Shown: positions 13,592 to 24,331, counted from the first letter of the stretch. The stretch is DNA of 30,248 nucleotides from JBBSGC01 sp038254525 (GCA_038254525.1 JBBSGC010000009.1:1-30248); one strand, 5' to 3'. Notes: a model not told the origin generated them from the letters alone. A program made the numbers and translations.

Positions 13592-15109
13592 TCAGCTGCA
13601 ACCGCAGGCCGCAGTTGTCGTGGTGGTGGCAGCAGCTGCCCTCGGGAGTCCCACGGGTGGCATCCCGAGCAGGACGCCGGAGGCCGGTGCGGAACCACCA
13701 GCCTGCCGCTGACTCCGGGCAGGGGTGCGGCGGACCGCACGTACGGGCGCGTCGGAGACCAGGTGGTGCGGAGCGGCGTAGGTGATGTCGACAGTCACGA
13801 AGTCGCCCGGTCGCACCGACTCGTTGCCCGGCACGAAGTGCACGAGACGGTTGTCGGGTCCCCGCCCGGACAGCCGGCTCGTCGCGGCGTCCTTGCGGCC
13901 CTCCCCCGCGGCAACCAGCAGCTCGACGCTGCGGCCGACGAGCTCGCGGTTCTGCCGCCAGGCAGTGTCGTCGACCAGGGCGACAAGGCGTTCGTAGCGC
14001 TCCTGCACCACTGCCTTCGGCAGCTGGTCGGGCAGGGTCGCCGCCGGTGTTCCGGGACGTTTGGAGTACTGGAAGGTGTACGCCTGCGCGAACCGGGCCT
14101 CGCCCACCACCGCCATTGTCTGCTCGAAGTCGTCCTCGGCCTCGCCGGGAAAGCCGACGATGATGTCAGTGCTGATCGCCGCCTCTGGGATCGAGGCGCG
14201 CACGTTGTCGAGAATGCGCAGGTAGCGGTCACGGCGGTAGGACCGGCGCATCGCGCGGAGGACGCGGTCGGAGCCGGACTGCAGCGGCATGTGCAGCTGC
14301 GGCATCACGTTCGGTGTCTGCGCCATCGCGTCGATCACGTCGTCGGTGAAGTCGCGCGGGTGCGGGGAGGTGAACCGCACGCGCTCCAGACCGGCAACGT
14401 CGCCACAGGCGCGCAGCAGCTTGCCGAACGCGAACCGGTCGCCGAACTCGGCGCCGTAGGAGTTGACGTTCTGGCCGAGCAGGGTGACCTCGACAACGCC
14501 GTCCGCGACCAGCGCCTCGATCTCGGCGAGCACGTCGCCGTGCGGCCGGTCGCGCTCCTTGCCGCGCAGGCTCGGCACGATGCAGAACGTGCAGGTGTTA
14601 TTGCAGCCGACGCTGATCGACACCCACGCCGAGTAGGCAGAGTCGCGGCGTGCCGGCAGCGTCGAGGGAAACACATCCAGCGCTTCCAAGATCTCCAGCT
14701 GCGCCTCCTCCTCGACCCGCGCGCGCTCGAGCAGCGCGGGCAGCGAGCCGATGTTGTGGGTGCCGAAGACCACGTCGACCCAGGGCGCCCGGCGCAGGAC
14801 CTCGCCACGGTCCTTCTGCGCGAGGCAGCCGCCGACGGCGATCTGCATGCCCGGTCGGCGCGCCTTGACCGATGCCAGGTGCCCGAGGTTGCCGTAGAGC
14901 CGGTTGTCGGCGTTCTCCCGCACCGCACAGGTGTTGAGCACCACCAGGTCGGCGGCATCGGCTTCATCGGCCGCTCGGTAGCCGGCGCCTTCGAGGAGAC
15001 CAGCCAGGCGCTCGGAGTCGTGCACGTTCATCTGGCAGCCGTACGTGCGGACCGCGTAGGTGCGAAGGCGCCCGGGCGTGCCGACGGCGTCGAGTGTGGA
15101 GGCGGTCAT
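13592..15109 (-). CDS. miaB: tRNA-2-methylthio-N6-dimethylallyladenosine synthase
   Basis: The 505-residue radical-SAM methylthiotransferase completes ms2i6A37 on tRNAs already modified by MiaA. The N-terminal UPF0004 domain binds the auxiliary cluster with Cys25 (YGCQMN), Cys61 (NTCAVR) and Cys95 (GGCLAQ). The radical-SAM cluster uses Cys169, Cys173 and Cys176 (GCNNTCTFCIVPS). A TRAM RNA-binding domain follows at about 380-445. The last 40 or so residues form an Ala/Thr-rich tail ending ACGCS, a low-complexity extension often seen in actinobacterial MiaB. The start ATG 15109 lies 29 bp beyond the stop of the Nudix-GNAT gene on the same strand, so the two are probably co-transcribed. Confidence 0.96.
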   Translation of the reverse strand: MTASTLDAVGTPGRLRTYAVRTYGCQMNVHDSERLAGLLEGAGYRAADEADAADLVVLNTCAVRENADNRLYGNLGHLASVKARRPGMQIAVGGCLAQKDRGEVLRRAPWVDVVFGTHNIGSLPALLERARVEEEAQLEILEALDVFPSTLPARRDSAYSAWVSISVGCNNTCTFCIVPSLRGKERDRPHGDVLAEIEALVADGVVEVTLLGQNVNSYGAEFGDRFAFGKLLRACGDVAGLERVRFTSPHPRDFTDDVIDAMAQTPNVMPQLHMPLQSGSDRVLRAMRRSYRRDRYLRILDNVRASIPEAAISTDIIVGFPGEAEDDFEQTMAVVGEARFAQAYTFQYSKRPGTPAATLPDQLPKAVVQERYERLVALVDDTAWRQNRELVGRSVELLVAAGEGRKDAATSRLSGRGPDNRLVHFVPGNESVRPGDFVTVDITYAAPHHLVSDAPVRAVRRTPARSQRQAGGSAPASGVLLGMPPVGLPRAAAATTTTTAACGCS

Positions 15110-15138
15110 GGCCCACTCAGCCTACGGCGTGCGGGCGG

Positions 15139-16146
15139 TCAGAGGTTCTCGGCGATCCCGGCCGGCCGGCCCCACCAGTGCTGGACGTCGATCGTGCACA
15201 CCAGCTCGGTGTCGACCCGACCGTGCTCGCTGACCTCGATCAGCTTGCCGCGCGTGAAGCCGAGCTTGTCGAGCACCCGCAGGGAGAGACCGTTGCGATG
15301 GTCTGGGCTGGCCAGCAGCCGTGGCGCGGCCGGGTAGGCCGGGAGTACGACCTGGGTCAGATACGTCCACAGCATCCGGGTGCCGAGACCACGGCCGGTG
15401 AGCCCGGGATCGCCGAGCAGGTAGTCGAAGCCGATGGCCTGCGGGTCGCCGGTGGCGGTGGCGTAGCTCTCGTGGTCACCGACGCAGTAGTCCTGGACCA
15501 TGCCGACTGCCCGCCCGTCGGCCTGGACCACCCACATCCTGGTGGGGTCCTCGCCGTCGATGGCCGGTCGGCAGTGCCGCTCCGCCTCCTCGAGGGTCAG
15601 CGTCTCCGCGTGGAACCAACGCGCGGCATGCGGCGCGCGTTGCCACGCCACGTAGGCCGGCAGGTCCTCGCGGCGCATCCGCCGGAAGTCGAAGGTGACC
15701 TCGGGGATCTGCTCGAGGGCGGCGATCTGGTTCTGCCCGACGTGCGCCGGGGCGACCCGGGCGAGCGCCGCGGCCGCTGCCAACCACTCGAAACGGTCGT
15801 GCTCGGGGTCGAGCAGCACCACGCCGGCGTCGGGCGGGACGGTGACCGCAAACACCGCCCACCTGGCGGAGAGGTCGACCGCCCACGGGACCAGCCCGGT
15901 CAGGCCGGCCTCCTCGCCCAGCTCACGAAGCGCCGCCGGATAGACCGCCTCGCCCGGCTGGCGGCAGCCGGCCGGCGATGTCCACGCCCAGTCGCCCGTA
16001 AAGTCCGGTCCCTTCGCGGCGCGGTGCAGCAGCAGGTACTCCCAGCCGGCAGGTGCCCAGCGTCGGACGACGACCGCCGAGCCCTGCGGCCGGTCGGCGG
16101 CAATGTGCAGCCCGTCCCAGGTCGTGTCGAACGGCGGCTCACTCAC
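15139..16146 (-). CDS. Nudix hydrolase - GNAT acetyltransferase fusion protein
   Basis: About 335 residues with two domains. Residues about 15-150 are a Nudix domain with a complete box (GCRQPGEAVYPAALRELGEEAGL, G-x5-E-x7-REL-x-EE-x-GL, about residues 60-82). Residues about 150-335 are a GNAT domain of the AAC(6')/Acetyltransf_8 type (FRRMRREDLPAYVAWQ, then DYLLGDPGLTGRGLGTRMLW with the acetyl-CoA-binding RGLG, then NGLSLRVLDKLGF). A Nudix enzyme would hydrolyse a nucleoside-diphosphate-linked compound and a GNAT would acylate an amine; the substrates are unknown. GTG 16146 just after the recX stop is taken as start; ATG 16167, overlapping recX, is an alternative. Placed between recX and miaB, it is likely in the recA transcript. 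Confidence 0.82.
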   Translation of the reverse strand: MSEPPFDTTWDGLHIAADRPQGSAVVVRRWAPAGWEYLLLHRAAKGPDFTGDWAWTSPAGCRQPGEAVYPAALRELGEEAGLTGLVPWAVDLSARWAVFAVTVPPDAGVVLLDPEHDRFEWLAAAAALARVAPAHVGQNQIAALEQIPEVTFDFRRMRREDLPAYVAWQRAPHAARWFHAETLTLEEAERHCRPAIDGEDPTRMWVVQADGRAVGMVQDYCVGDHESYATATGDPQAIGFDYLLGDPGLTGRGLGTRMLWTYLTQVVLPAYPAAPRLLASPDHRNGLSLRVLDKLGFTRGKLIEVSEHGRVDTELVCTIDVQHWWGRPAGIAENL

Positions 16147-16150
16147 GCCC

Positions 16151-16693
16151 TCAGGGCAGCTCGTCATCGCCCTCGCTCTGCACGCCGAGGGAGCTCCGGG
16201 CGACCCGGTAGGCAAGCCCCGGTGGATAGCCCTTGCGCCCGAGCAGCCCGACCAGCCGGCGCAGCTGCACCTCTGGCGGCTGGCCACGCAGCGTACGGAG
16301 CTTGCGCTCGACTAGCTTGCGGGCGGTCGCCGCCTCGTCGTCGGGATCGAGCTCGGCCAGCACCGTGCGGGTGGTCTCGTCGGCGATCCCCTTGCGGCGC
16401 AGCTCGGCTTGCAGCGCGCGCCGCGCGAGGCCCTTGCCCGTCGACCGCGACTGCACCCAGGCGCGCGCGAACGCCTCGTCGTCGACGAGGCCAACCTCCT
16501 CGAACCGGTCGAGCAACGCGGTCGCCACCTCGACGGGCACCTGGCGGCGGGCCAGAGTCTGCTCCAGCTCGGCTCGGCTGCGGGGCTGGCCGGTCAGCCG
16601 GCGGAGCAGGATCTGGCGTGCCACCGACTCGGGATCGGCGTCCGCAACAGCGGGGTCGGCTGGCTCGACTGGAGAGCTATCGGCCTGGGTCAC
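16151..16693 (-). CDS. recX: Regulatory protein RecX
   Basis: The 180-residue protein matches RecX: an acidic, disordered N-terminus of about 25 residues, then tandem three-helix repeats with ILLRRLTGQPRSRAELEQTL, VGLVDDEAFARAWVQSR and LARRALQAELRRKGI. RecX binds in the groove of RecA filaments and limits or trims them. The start GTG 16693 lies 8 bp after the recA stop with AGGTGACAG as Shine-Dalgarno, so recA and recX form one transcript, as is standard in actinobacteria. Confidence 0.94.
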   Translation of the reverse strand: MTQADSSPVEPADPAVADADPESVARQILLRRLTGQPRSRAELEQTLARRQVPVEVATALLDRFEEVGLVDDEAFARAWVQSRSTGKGLARRALQAELRRKGIADETTRTVLAELDPDDEAATARKLVERKLRTLRGQPPEVQLRRLVGLLGRKGYPPGLAYRVARSSLGVQSEGDDELP

Positions 16694-16701
16694 CTGTCAC
16701 C

Positions 16702-18831
<2,130 letters not shown>

Positions 18832-18883
18832 CTGCCATCAGTCCTGTCATCAAGTGGTGCGACTACGTCGGTCACTGTCTTGG

Positions 18884-18906
18884 ACAGTAGGTGCCGCCGC
18901 CGACAG
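18884..18906 (-). promoter_or_regulatory. PafBC-type (RecA-NDp-like) promoter of recA
   Basis: On the minus strand CTGTCGGCG is followed after exactly 8 bases by TACTGT. Compared with TTGTC(A/G)GTG-N8-TAnnnT there are two mismatches upstream and a full match at -10. Initiation would be about 45 bases before the recA ATG. In mycobacteria this promoter class drives LexA-independent damage induction of recA. Confidence 0.5.
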
Positions 18907-18956
18907 TCGGCGCTCGAGGACCGGGTCTGTGGACAGCGGATACCCGCCACCCTAGG

Positions 18957-18972
18957 CCGAACACGTGTTCGA
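18957..18972. promoter_or_regulatory. SOS (LexA) box upstream of recA
   Basis: CCGAACACGTGTTCGA holds the perfect palindrome CGAACACGTGTTCG, the best SOS box in the window. It lies about 50 bp upstream of the PafBC-type promoter and 126 bp before the recA start, an arrangement like that of mycobacterial recA with two promoters. Confidence 0.85.
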
Positions 18973-19010
18973 AGCACCAGGACACGCCGACGGCGGCGCC
19001 GGCTCGGCCG

Positions 19011-19646
19011 CTACCGCTGCAGCCGAGCCACGTATCGACCGCTGGCGACCGCGATCTCGAGCAGCGAAAGCTCCGCGCCGGCCGCCAGCGCGACGATCGC
19101 GTCGATCCCGACGAAGGACCAGCTGAACGCCCGGGTCAGCTCACCACCCAGCCGCAGCCGCATCGACTCGGAGCGCAGCCCGACACCACGACCGGCCACC
19201 TCGGCCAGCACGGTCCCACCGGGATGCAGCAGCTCGCGGACCCGCGCCAGCAGCCGCTGCGGGTCACCGCCGATTCCGACGTTGCCGTCCGCGAGCAGCA
19301 CGTGGCTCCAGCGGCCGGTGGCCGGCACCTCGCCGAAGACGTCACGGCGCAGGGCGGGGGCCCCGCGACGCTGGGTGCGCAGGACCGCGATGCCGGAGAT
19401 GTCGATGCCCATAGCCGGCACTCCACGCCGGCCCAAGGCGGCGGTGAGACGACCGGGGCCGCAGCCCACGTCGAGCGTCGGGCCGGTGCACGGGTCCAAC
19501 AGCAGCCGCCGGTCGGCCAGGTCCGGCTCGCCGGACCACCTACCGATGGGCAGTGGCACGATCAGACCGTCGCCGGTGACCACCTCGCAGGCCGATCCGG
19601 TGAAGGCCGCGTCGAGCGCGTCGACGGCGCGCAGCCGCGTACTCAC
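19011..19646 (-). CDS. Class I SAM-dependent methyltransferase-fold protein
   Basis: The 211-residue protein has the Rossmann SAM-binding motif I TLDVGCGPGRLTAAL (about 57-71), an acidic motif II region (MGIDISGIAV) and the motif LLHPGGTVLAEVAGRG before the final strands. The acceptor is not evident. The start GTG 19646 overlaps the stop of the DUF2064 gene by 4 bp. It is the last gene of a three-gene leftward unit (GT2 - DUF2064 - this gene), so it probably modifies the product of the two sugar-transferase-like enzymes. The fold can also catalyse aminocarboxypropyl transfer, which would release methylthioadenosine; see findings. Confidence 0.8.
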   Translation of the reverse strand: MSTRLRAVDALDAAFTGSACEVVTGDGLIVPLPIGRWSGEPDLADRRLLLDPCTGPTLDVGCGPGRLTAALGRRGVPAMGIDISGIAVLRTQRRGAPALRRDVFGEVPATGRWSHVLLADGNVGIGGDPQRLLARVRELLHPGGTVLAEVAGRGVGLRSESMRLRLGGELTRAFSWSFVGIDAIVALAAGAELSLLEIAVASGRYVARLQR

Positions 19647-20374
19647 CGGTGGCTCGCGCGGGCGGTCGTCGCCCGGGTCCGACTCGCTCGGGCGGTGGTG
19701 CCGGACCCGGCCACCGCCGCCCAGGCCCGGGCGAAGCTGGTGTGGGCCGCGGTCGCGGCCACCGCTGCAGCGTCATCGGCGGTGTCCACATCGCGAAGCG
19801 TCGCCAGCAGACCCACCGAGGGCACCGAACGCAGCAGGGCGTCCCGGGTCAAGACGGCGGTGTCCGGCCGCGACATCGCAACGCCGGCCAGGCACGCGGC
19901 AGTTGTCGGGTGACGCACACCGAGCAGCCACCAACCGCCATCGGTCGCGGGGCCTAGGACGGCTCCGTGCTGGTCCAGCGCCGCACTGGCGGCCTGCAGC
20001 TGGTCCGCGGTCACCTGTGGGGTGTCCATGCCGATCTGCACGACCCGCTCGCAACCGCTGGCGACGGCCGCGTCCCGGTGGGCGGCAACCAGCCGCTCAC
20101 CGAGCGCGTCGCCACGCTGGCCGACCACCAGCAGCCGACGCAGCACCGTACGGATCTCGCGGCTGCGCGCCGCCGCGTCGAGGTCGCCGGTGAGAGCCAC
20201 CACCACCGGCCAGCCGGTCGCGGTGGCCGCGGCGAGGGTGTCCAGCAGGCTCGCCGCAGCGAGCTCGGCAGCCGCCGCGGGACCCACGGTCGCCCCCAGC
20301 CGCGTCTTGGCCTGCCCGGCGACCGGGGCCCTGGCGGTCACCAGCACCACGACCGGGGCAGCCGCGGCCTTCAC
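19643..20374 (-). CDS. DUF2064 / TIGR04282-type GT-A nucleotidyl- or glycosyltransferase-like protein
   Basis: The 243-residue protein begins PVVVLVTARAPVAGQAKTRLG, the N-terminal signature of the DUF2064 family (GT-A fold, related to CofC and MobA nucleotidyltransferases). Further marks are VVQIGMDTPQVTADQL, equivalent to the usual GSDxPxL motif, and AVLGPATDGGWWLLGVR, the family's GPA-DGGYxLIG motif with Trp-Trp. These proteins are proposed to make nucleotide-activated or transferred sugars, but no general reaction is established. The start GTG 20374 overlaps the GT2 stop by 4 bp. The region upstream of this GTG lies in the GT2 gene and should not be included. The C-terminal tail is Ala/Arg/Thr-rich. 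Confidence 0.8.
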   Translation of the reverse strand: MKAAAAPVVVLVTARAPVAGQAKTRLGATVGPAAAAELAAASLLDTLAAATATGWPVVVALTGDLDAAARSREIRTVLRRLLVVGQRGDALGERLVAAHRDAAVASGCERVVQIGMDTPQVTADQLQAASAALDQHGAVLGPATDGGWWLLGVRHPTTAACLAGVAMSRPDTAVLTRDALLRSVPSVGLLATLRDVDTADDAAAVAATAAHTSFARAWAAVAGSGTTARASRTRATTARASHR

Positions 20375-21039
20375 GAGAGGACCCTGGCGAAGTCGTGGGC
20401 GGTGCGCACAGTGCCCCGCAGACTGCCCGACACCTTGGAGTGGGTGCCGGCCGCGCGAGTGGAGTAGGCGATGTCGACCTCGAGGACCCGCCAGCCGGCC
20501 TCCGCAGCGCGGAGCAGGAGCTCCAAGGGGTAACCGAACCGCCGGTCCTGCAGGTCGAGTGCGAGCAGGTCCTGGCGGCGACAGACCCGCATCGGGGCGA
20601 TGTCGTGGACCGCGAGGCCGCTCCGCCGGCGCAGCCACCACACGATGGCCGCGGTGCCGACCCGGGCGTGCCATGGCCAGACCCCCCGGCCGGCCGGTCG
20701 ACGCCGGCCGACCGCCATCGTCGCCGCGCCGCTGTCGACCAGGCCCAACAGCCTCGGCAGGTCGGCGGCGTCCATCGACCCGTCGCCGTCGAGGACCGCG
20801 AGGTACGTCGCGCTGGCGGCGAGCACCCCGGCGTGCACAGCCGCGCCGTATCCGGCCCGACTCTCGAAGACCACAGTGGCCCCGTGTGCGCGCGCGACGT
20901 CGGCGGTGCCATCTGTCGACCCGTTGTCGACGACGATCGGGTCGAACCCCGCGGGCAGCCGGGCGAGCACGCCGGGCAGCGCGGGAGCCTCGTCACGACA
21001 CGGAAGCACCACCTCACAGACGGTGCCGACCCGAGCCAT
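20371..21039 (-). CDS. GT2 glycosyltransferase, DPM1/polyprenyl-phosphate sugar synthase-like
   Basis: The 222-residue protein is a soluble GT-A glycosyltransferase: VVLPCRDEAPALPGVLARLP, then VDNGSTDGTADVA (about 37-49) and the DXD-type DGDGS (84-88), which binds the metal and nucleotide sugar. The remaining part (HDIAPMRVCRRQDLLAL, FGYPLELLLRAAEAGWRVLEVDI) is that of dolichol- or polyprenyl-phosphate glycosyltransferases, which load one sugar on a lipid carrier at the inner face of the membrane. There is no C-terminal membrane domain. The ATG start is 135 bp from the divergent GT-C-like gene, the likely user of the lipid-linked sugar. First gene of the GT2 - DUF2064 - methyltransferase unit. 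Confidence 0.88.
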   Translation of the reverse strand: MARVGTVCEVVLPCRDEAPALPGVLARLPAGFDPIVVDNGSTDGTADVARAHGATVVFESRAGYGAAVHAGVLAASATYLAVLDGDGSMDAADLPRLLGLVDSGAATMAVGRRRPAGRGVWPWHARVGTAAIVWWLRRRSGLAVHDIAPMRVCRRQDLLALDLQDRRFGYPLELLLRAAEAGWRVLEVDIAYSTRAAGTHSKVSGSLRGTVRTAHDFARVLS

Positions 21040-21174
21040 GGGTCACAACCTAGAGCCGCCCGGTCGCGGCCGCACCGCAAGTCCAACGCGTCGGGAGTAA
21101 CGGTCCAATGACGTAGTCGGCCCGAGATGTCGCGCCGAGCCCGGTGCCAGACCGGGCGGCTCTACGCTGGCGCA

Positions 21175-22545
21175 GTGGTGGACACCCGGGACTCGCCAGC
21201 GCTGCGCGGGTCCCGAGGAGCCGATGTGCGCCGGAGTCCCGGCTGGCCACCCTCGTTGGTCGGGATCGGACTCGGGGCCCTGCTGTTCCTGCTCGCCACG
21301 CAGGTCCCGCGGTGGACGCATCAGGACGTGCTCGTCGGCTGGCCACCGCTGGCAGCGACCTGGCAGCCGCGGGTTAACGGCTTCTCGGTCCTTGCGGTGC
21401 TGCTCGGCGGGGTGCTGGTCATCGGGTCCCCGTGGGCCGCCCGGCGGTTGCGCTGGTCGCTGTTCGTCGGGTTGACCTGGTCGGCGACCGCCGCGTGGAC
21501 TGTCGCGCTGGCGTGGGTGGACGGCAGCTCCGGGCTCGGCAACGTGTTCTCCCGACCGCACGAGTACGCCTACGACGCGTCCCGCGTGACGTCGATCCAC
21601 GCCATGCTCACGGGCTTCATCTCGCGAATCCCGGCGGACGCCCCGCATAACTGGCAGACCCACGTCGCCGGTCACCCGGCCGGCGCGCTGCTGGTCTTCG
21701 TCGGGTTCGACCGGCTCGGCATCCACGACTCGCTGGTCCTCGGCCTGGTTGTGACGGCCATCGGGTCGACCGCGGTGATCGCCGGCTGTCTCGCCGTACG
21801 GGCAGTCGCCGGTGAGCAGTGGGCGCGGCGCGCGGCACCGTGGTGGGTGCTGTCACCCGCCGCCTTGTGGATGGGAGTCTCCGCCGACGCCATGTACACC
21901 GCGGTGGCCGCCTGGGGGCTCGCCCTGCTGGCGTTGGCCGGCACCAGGCAACGGGGCAGAGCGAGCACGGCGTACGCGGTAGGGGCCGGACTGGTCCTGG
22001 GCTGCTGCGTGTACCTCTCGTACGGGCTGGTGCTGCTTGGGATCCTCGCGCTCGCGGTGTTGGTTGCCACGCGCAGCTGGCGCCCACTCGTCGGTGCGCT
22101 GGGCGGTGCGCTGGCCGTCGTCGCGGCGTTCACGCTCGCCGGCTTCTCCTGGTGGGCGGCCTATCCGGTCCTGGTTGAGCGCTACAACGCCTACCCGCGG
22201 CCCTACTCCTACTGGGTGTGGGCCAACGTCGCTGCCTGGACGGCCGCCGCCGGACTCGCCGTGTGGGCGGCGCTGCCCGCGGCGGTGGCCGTCCTGCGCG
22301 GCCATGCCCCGTCGGGTGCAGCCGCCCGTCGGGTTGCCCTGGTCGGCTGCGCAGGGGTGCTCACCGTCCTGGTGGCCACCGGGTCCGGGATGAGCAATGC
22401 CGAGGTGGAGCGGATCTGGCTGCCGTTCACGTTCTGGGCGACGCTGTTGCCGGCTCTGCTCACCGGTCGGCGTGCGCACGTGCTGCTCGGCGTGCAGGCG
22501 GCGACCGCCCTTGTGTTGCAGCATCTGCTGCGCACGGGCTGGTGA
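21175..22545 (+). CDS. Multipass membrane protein, probable GT-C-type glycosyltransferase
   Basis: About 456 residues with 11-13 hydrophobic segments. The first long external loop (about 115-165) contains HEYAYDASR (from residue 129), an acidic E-x3-D pattern like the modified DXD of GT-C enzymes in the equivalent loop, and ends NWQTHVAGHPAG. Another conserved-looking segment is VERYNAYPRPYSYWVWAN. GT-C enzymes transfer sugars from polyprenyl-phosphate carriers outside the membrane. The start is GTG 21175 (or GTG 21178): a -10-like TACGCT lies 6 bases before it, suggesting leaderless transcription; open sequence upstream lacks a hydrophobic fit. The stop overlaps the next gene region (GTGA at 22542), linking it to the two-component system. 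Confidence 0.65.
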   Translation: MVDTRDSPALRGSRGADVRRSPGWPPSLVGIGLGALLFLLATQVPRWTHQDVLVGWPPLAATWQPRVNGFSVLAVLLGGVLVIGSPWAARRLRWSLFVGLTWSATAAWTVALAWVDGSSGLGNVFSRPHEYAYDASRVTSIHAMLTGFISRIPADAPHNWQTHVAGHPAGALLVFVGFDRLGIHDSLVLGLVVTAIGSTAVIAGCLAVRAVAGEQWARRAAPWWVLSPAALWMGVSADAMYTAVAAWGLALLALAGTRQRGRASTAYAVGAGLVLGCCVYLSYGLVLLGILALAVLVATRSWRPLVGALGGALAVVAAFTLAGFSWWAAYPVLVERYNAYPRPYSYWVWANVAAWTAAAGLAVWAALPAAVAVLRGHAPSGAAARRVALVGCAGVLTVLVATGSGMSNAEVERIWLPFTFWATLLPALLTGRRAHVLLGVQAATALVLQHLLRTGW

Positions 22546-22553
22546 GCCCCACA

Positions 22554-23273
22554 ATGCCGGGCGCGGTGCACAACGTGCTGGTCGTCGAGGACGACCCGGC
22601 GGTACGCGACGTCGTGCGTCGGTACCTCGAGCGGGACGGGCACCGGGTCACCGTGTGCGTCGACGGCGAGACCGCCCTGGCCGCGCATCGCGAGGATCCG
22701 GCGGACCTCGTGGTGCTCGACGTGATGCTGCCCGGGATCGACGGCCTCGAGGTGTGCCGACGACTGCGGTCGGGCCCGACCAACGCACAGGTGCCGATCA
22801 TCATGCTCACCGCGCTGAGCGAGGAGGACGACCGCATCCTCGGCCTGACCATCGGCGCCGACGACTACGTGACCAAGCCGTTCTCGCCTCGAGAGCTGGC
22901 GTTGCGTGTGCAGTCGGTGCTGAGGCGGCAGGGTGGTGCCCCGCATTCGGGCACCCTGCCCGACCGGCTCGTCGACGGCGACCTCGTGGTGGACGTCGCC
23001 GCGCGTACTGTCGTCCTCGCCGGGCGGACGATGTCGCTGACGCTGCGCGAGTTCGACCTGCTGGCGTTCCTCATGGCCCATCCGGGGGAGGTGTTCACCC
23101 GTGCCGAGCTCCTCGAGCAGGTCTGGGGCTGGTCGTTCGGCGACCAGTCGACCGTCACCGTGCACGTCAAGCGGTTGCGCTCCAAGGTTGAGGACGATCC
23201 GGCCACGCCGCGCCGGATCGCCACGGTCTACGGTCTCGGATATCGATACGACCGCCAGGAGCGCCCACGATGA
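22554..23273 (+). CDS. OmpR/PhoB-family response regulator
   Basis: The 239-residue protein has a receiver domain (about 6-120) with acidic pocket Glu12, Asp13 and Asp14, phosphorylation site Asp56 (DLVVLDVMLPG) and Lys108 (DDYVTKPFSPRE). The C-terminal winged helix (about 140-235) includes LTLREFDLLAFLMAHPGEVFTRAELLEQVW and VTVHVKRLRSKVEDDP. ATG 22554 is chosen because GGTGAG lies 6-7 bases upstream; GTG 22542, overlapping the preceding stop, is the alternative. Its stop overlaps the kinase start (ATGA). With the membrane protein before it this forms a GT-C - regulator - kinase operon, so signalling and glycan synthesis are probably linked. Confidence 0.93.
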   Translation: MPGAVHNVLVVEDDPAVRDVVRRYLERDGHRVTVCVDGETALAAHREDPADLVVLDVMLPGIDGLEVCRRLRSGPTNAQVPIIMLTALSEEDDRILGLTIGADDYVTKPFSPRELALRVQSVLRRQGGAPHSGTLPDRLVDGDLVVDVAARTVVLAGRTMSLTLREFDLLAFLMAHPGEVFTRAELLEQVWGWSFGDQSTVTVHVKRLRSKVEDDPATPRRIATVYGLGYRYDRQERPR

Positions 23274-24331
23274 CCAGCAACACGACCGCCGCACTGCTGG
23301 GAGTGGCCTGCTCCCTGCCGGTGGCCGTCGGCGGGGCGCTGGCACTGCAGCGGTTGCGCTCGCGGTCACTCGAGCTGTCGGTGGTGGTGCTGACGCTGAT
23401 CCCGGTGGTCGCGATCATGGCCGGCGTCGTGGCCACCAACCGGTTCATGTTCACCCCCGAGCTGCAGCGGGTCTCCGTCGTCTGGTCGGCGGTGACCCTG
23501 GTGTGCATCCCGACCGCGGTCCTGCTCGGCAAGGGGCTGGCGCACCAAAGCGTGTGGGAGCGCGAGGCCCGGGACCGAGAACGCACCGCCGAACGGTCCC
23601 GACGCGAGCTGGTGGCCTGGATCAGCCATGACCTGCGCACCCCGTTGGCGGGCATCGCGGCGATGACCGAGGCGCTGGAGGACGACGTGGTCACCCGTCC
23701 GGAGGAGGTCAAGGCGTACGCGTCGCAGATGCGGACCGAGGCCCGACGGCTGTCCAGCATGGTCGACGACCTGTTCGAGATGTCGCGGATCCATGCCGGC
23801 GCGCTGACCATCGGCCGGACGCCGGTCTCGGTGCTCGACGTGGTCCGTGAGGCGGTGGCGTCGGTGCGGCCGGCGGCCGACGCCCAGCGGGTCCGGGTGC
23901 GCGTCGCCGGGCCGGAAGGCGCCGTCCCCGTGGTGCTGGGCGGTGGTGGCGAGCTGGTCCGGGTGGTGCGCAACCTGCTCGGCAACGCCGTGCGCCACAC
24001 TCCGGCCGACGGTGAGGTCGTGGTCGGCACGCTGGCCGACGACGACCAGGTGCTGCTGTGGGTCGACGACGCGTGCGGCGGCATTCCCGAGGCCGAGCTC
24101 GGTCGGGTCTTCGAGCTCGCCTACCGCGGCAGCAGCGCGCGGGACCACCTCGGTGAGCAGCCCGGTGAGCCGGTGGGCGCCGGCCTGGGACTCGCGATCG
24201 CACGGGGACTGGTCGAGGCGCACGCCGGCCGGATCGAGGTCGCCAACCACGGGCCGGGGTGCCGCTTCGAGATCCGCTTGCCGCTGGCGCCGGCTATGTC
24301 GGCTGCGATCCAGTCAGTCGGCCCGGCCTAG
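23270..24331 (+). CDS. Membrane sensor histidine kinase
   Basis: The 353-residue protein has three N-terminal hydrophobic segments (about 7-25, 36-57 and 69-88) with only a short external loop, so it probably senses within the membrane or inside the cell rather than through a large extracellular domain. A linker helix leads to the H-box AWISHDLRTPLAG (His120), then the N-box VRNLLGNAVRH (Asn235 and Asn239), the G1 box VDDACGGIP and the G2 box GAGLGLAIARGLVEAH. It should phosphorylate the response regulator with which it overlaps by 4 bp. Its 3' end overlaps the convergent epimerase gene by 18 bp. Confidence 0.92.
   Translation: MTSNTTAALLGVACSLPVAVGGALALQRLRSRSLELSVVVLTLIPVVAIMAGVVATNRFMFTPELQRVSVVWSAVTLVCIPTAVLLGKGLAHQSVWEREARDRERTAERSRRELVAWISHDLRTPLAGIAAMTEALEDDVVTRPEEVKAYASQMRTEARRLSSMVDDLFEMSRIHAGALTIGRTPVSVLDVVREAVASVRPAADAQRVRVRVAGPEGAVPVVLGGGGELVRVVRNLLGNAVRHTPADGEVVVGTLADDDQVLLWVDDACGGIPEAELGRVFELAYRGSSARDHLGEQPGEPVGAGLGLAIARGLVEAHAGRIEVANHGPGCRFEIRLPLAPAMSAAIQSVGPA

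Noticed and set aside
18875..18889. ACTGTC-TTG-GACAGT palindrome near the recA promoter as a separate operator
   Set aside because: Half of it is the predicted -10 TACTGT; the symmetry is short and no regulator with this target is known to me, so it is not listed separately.
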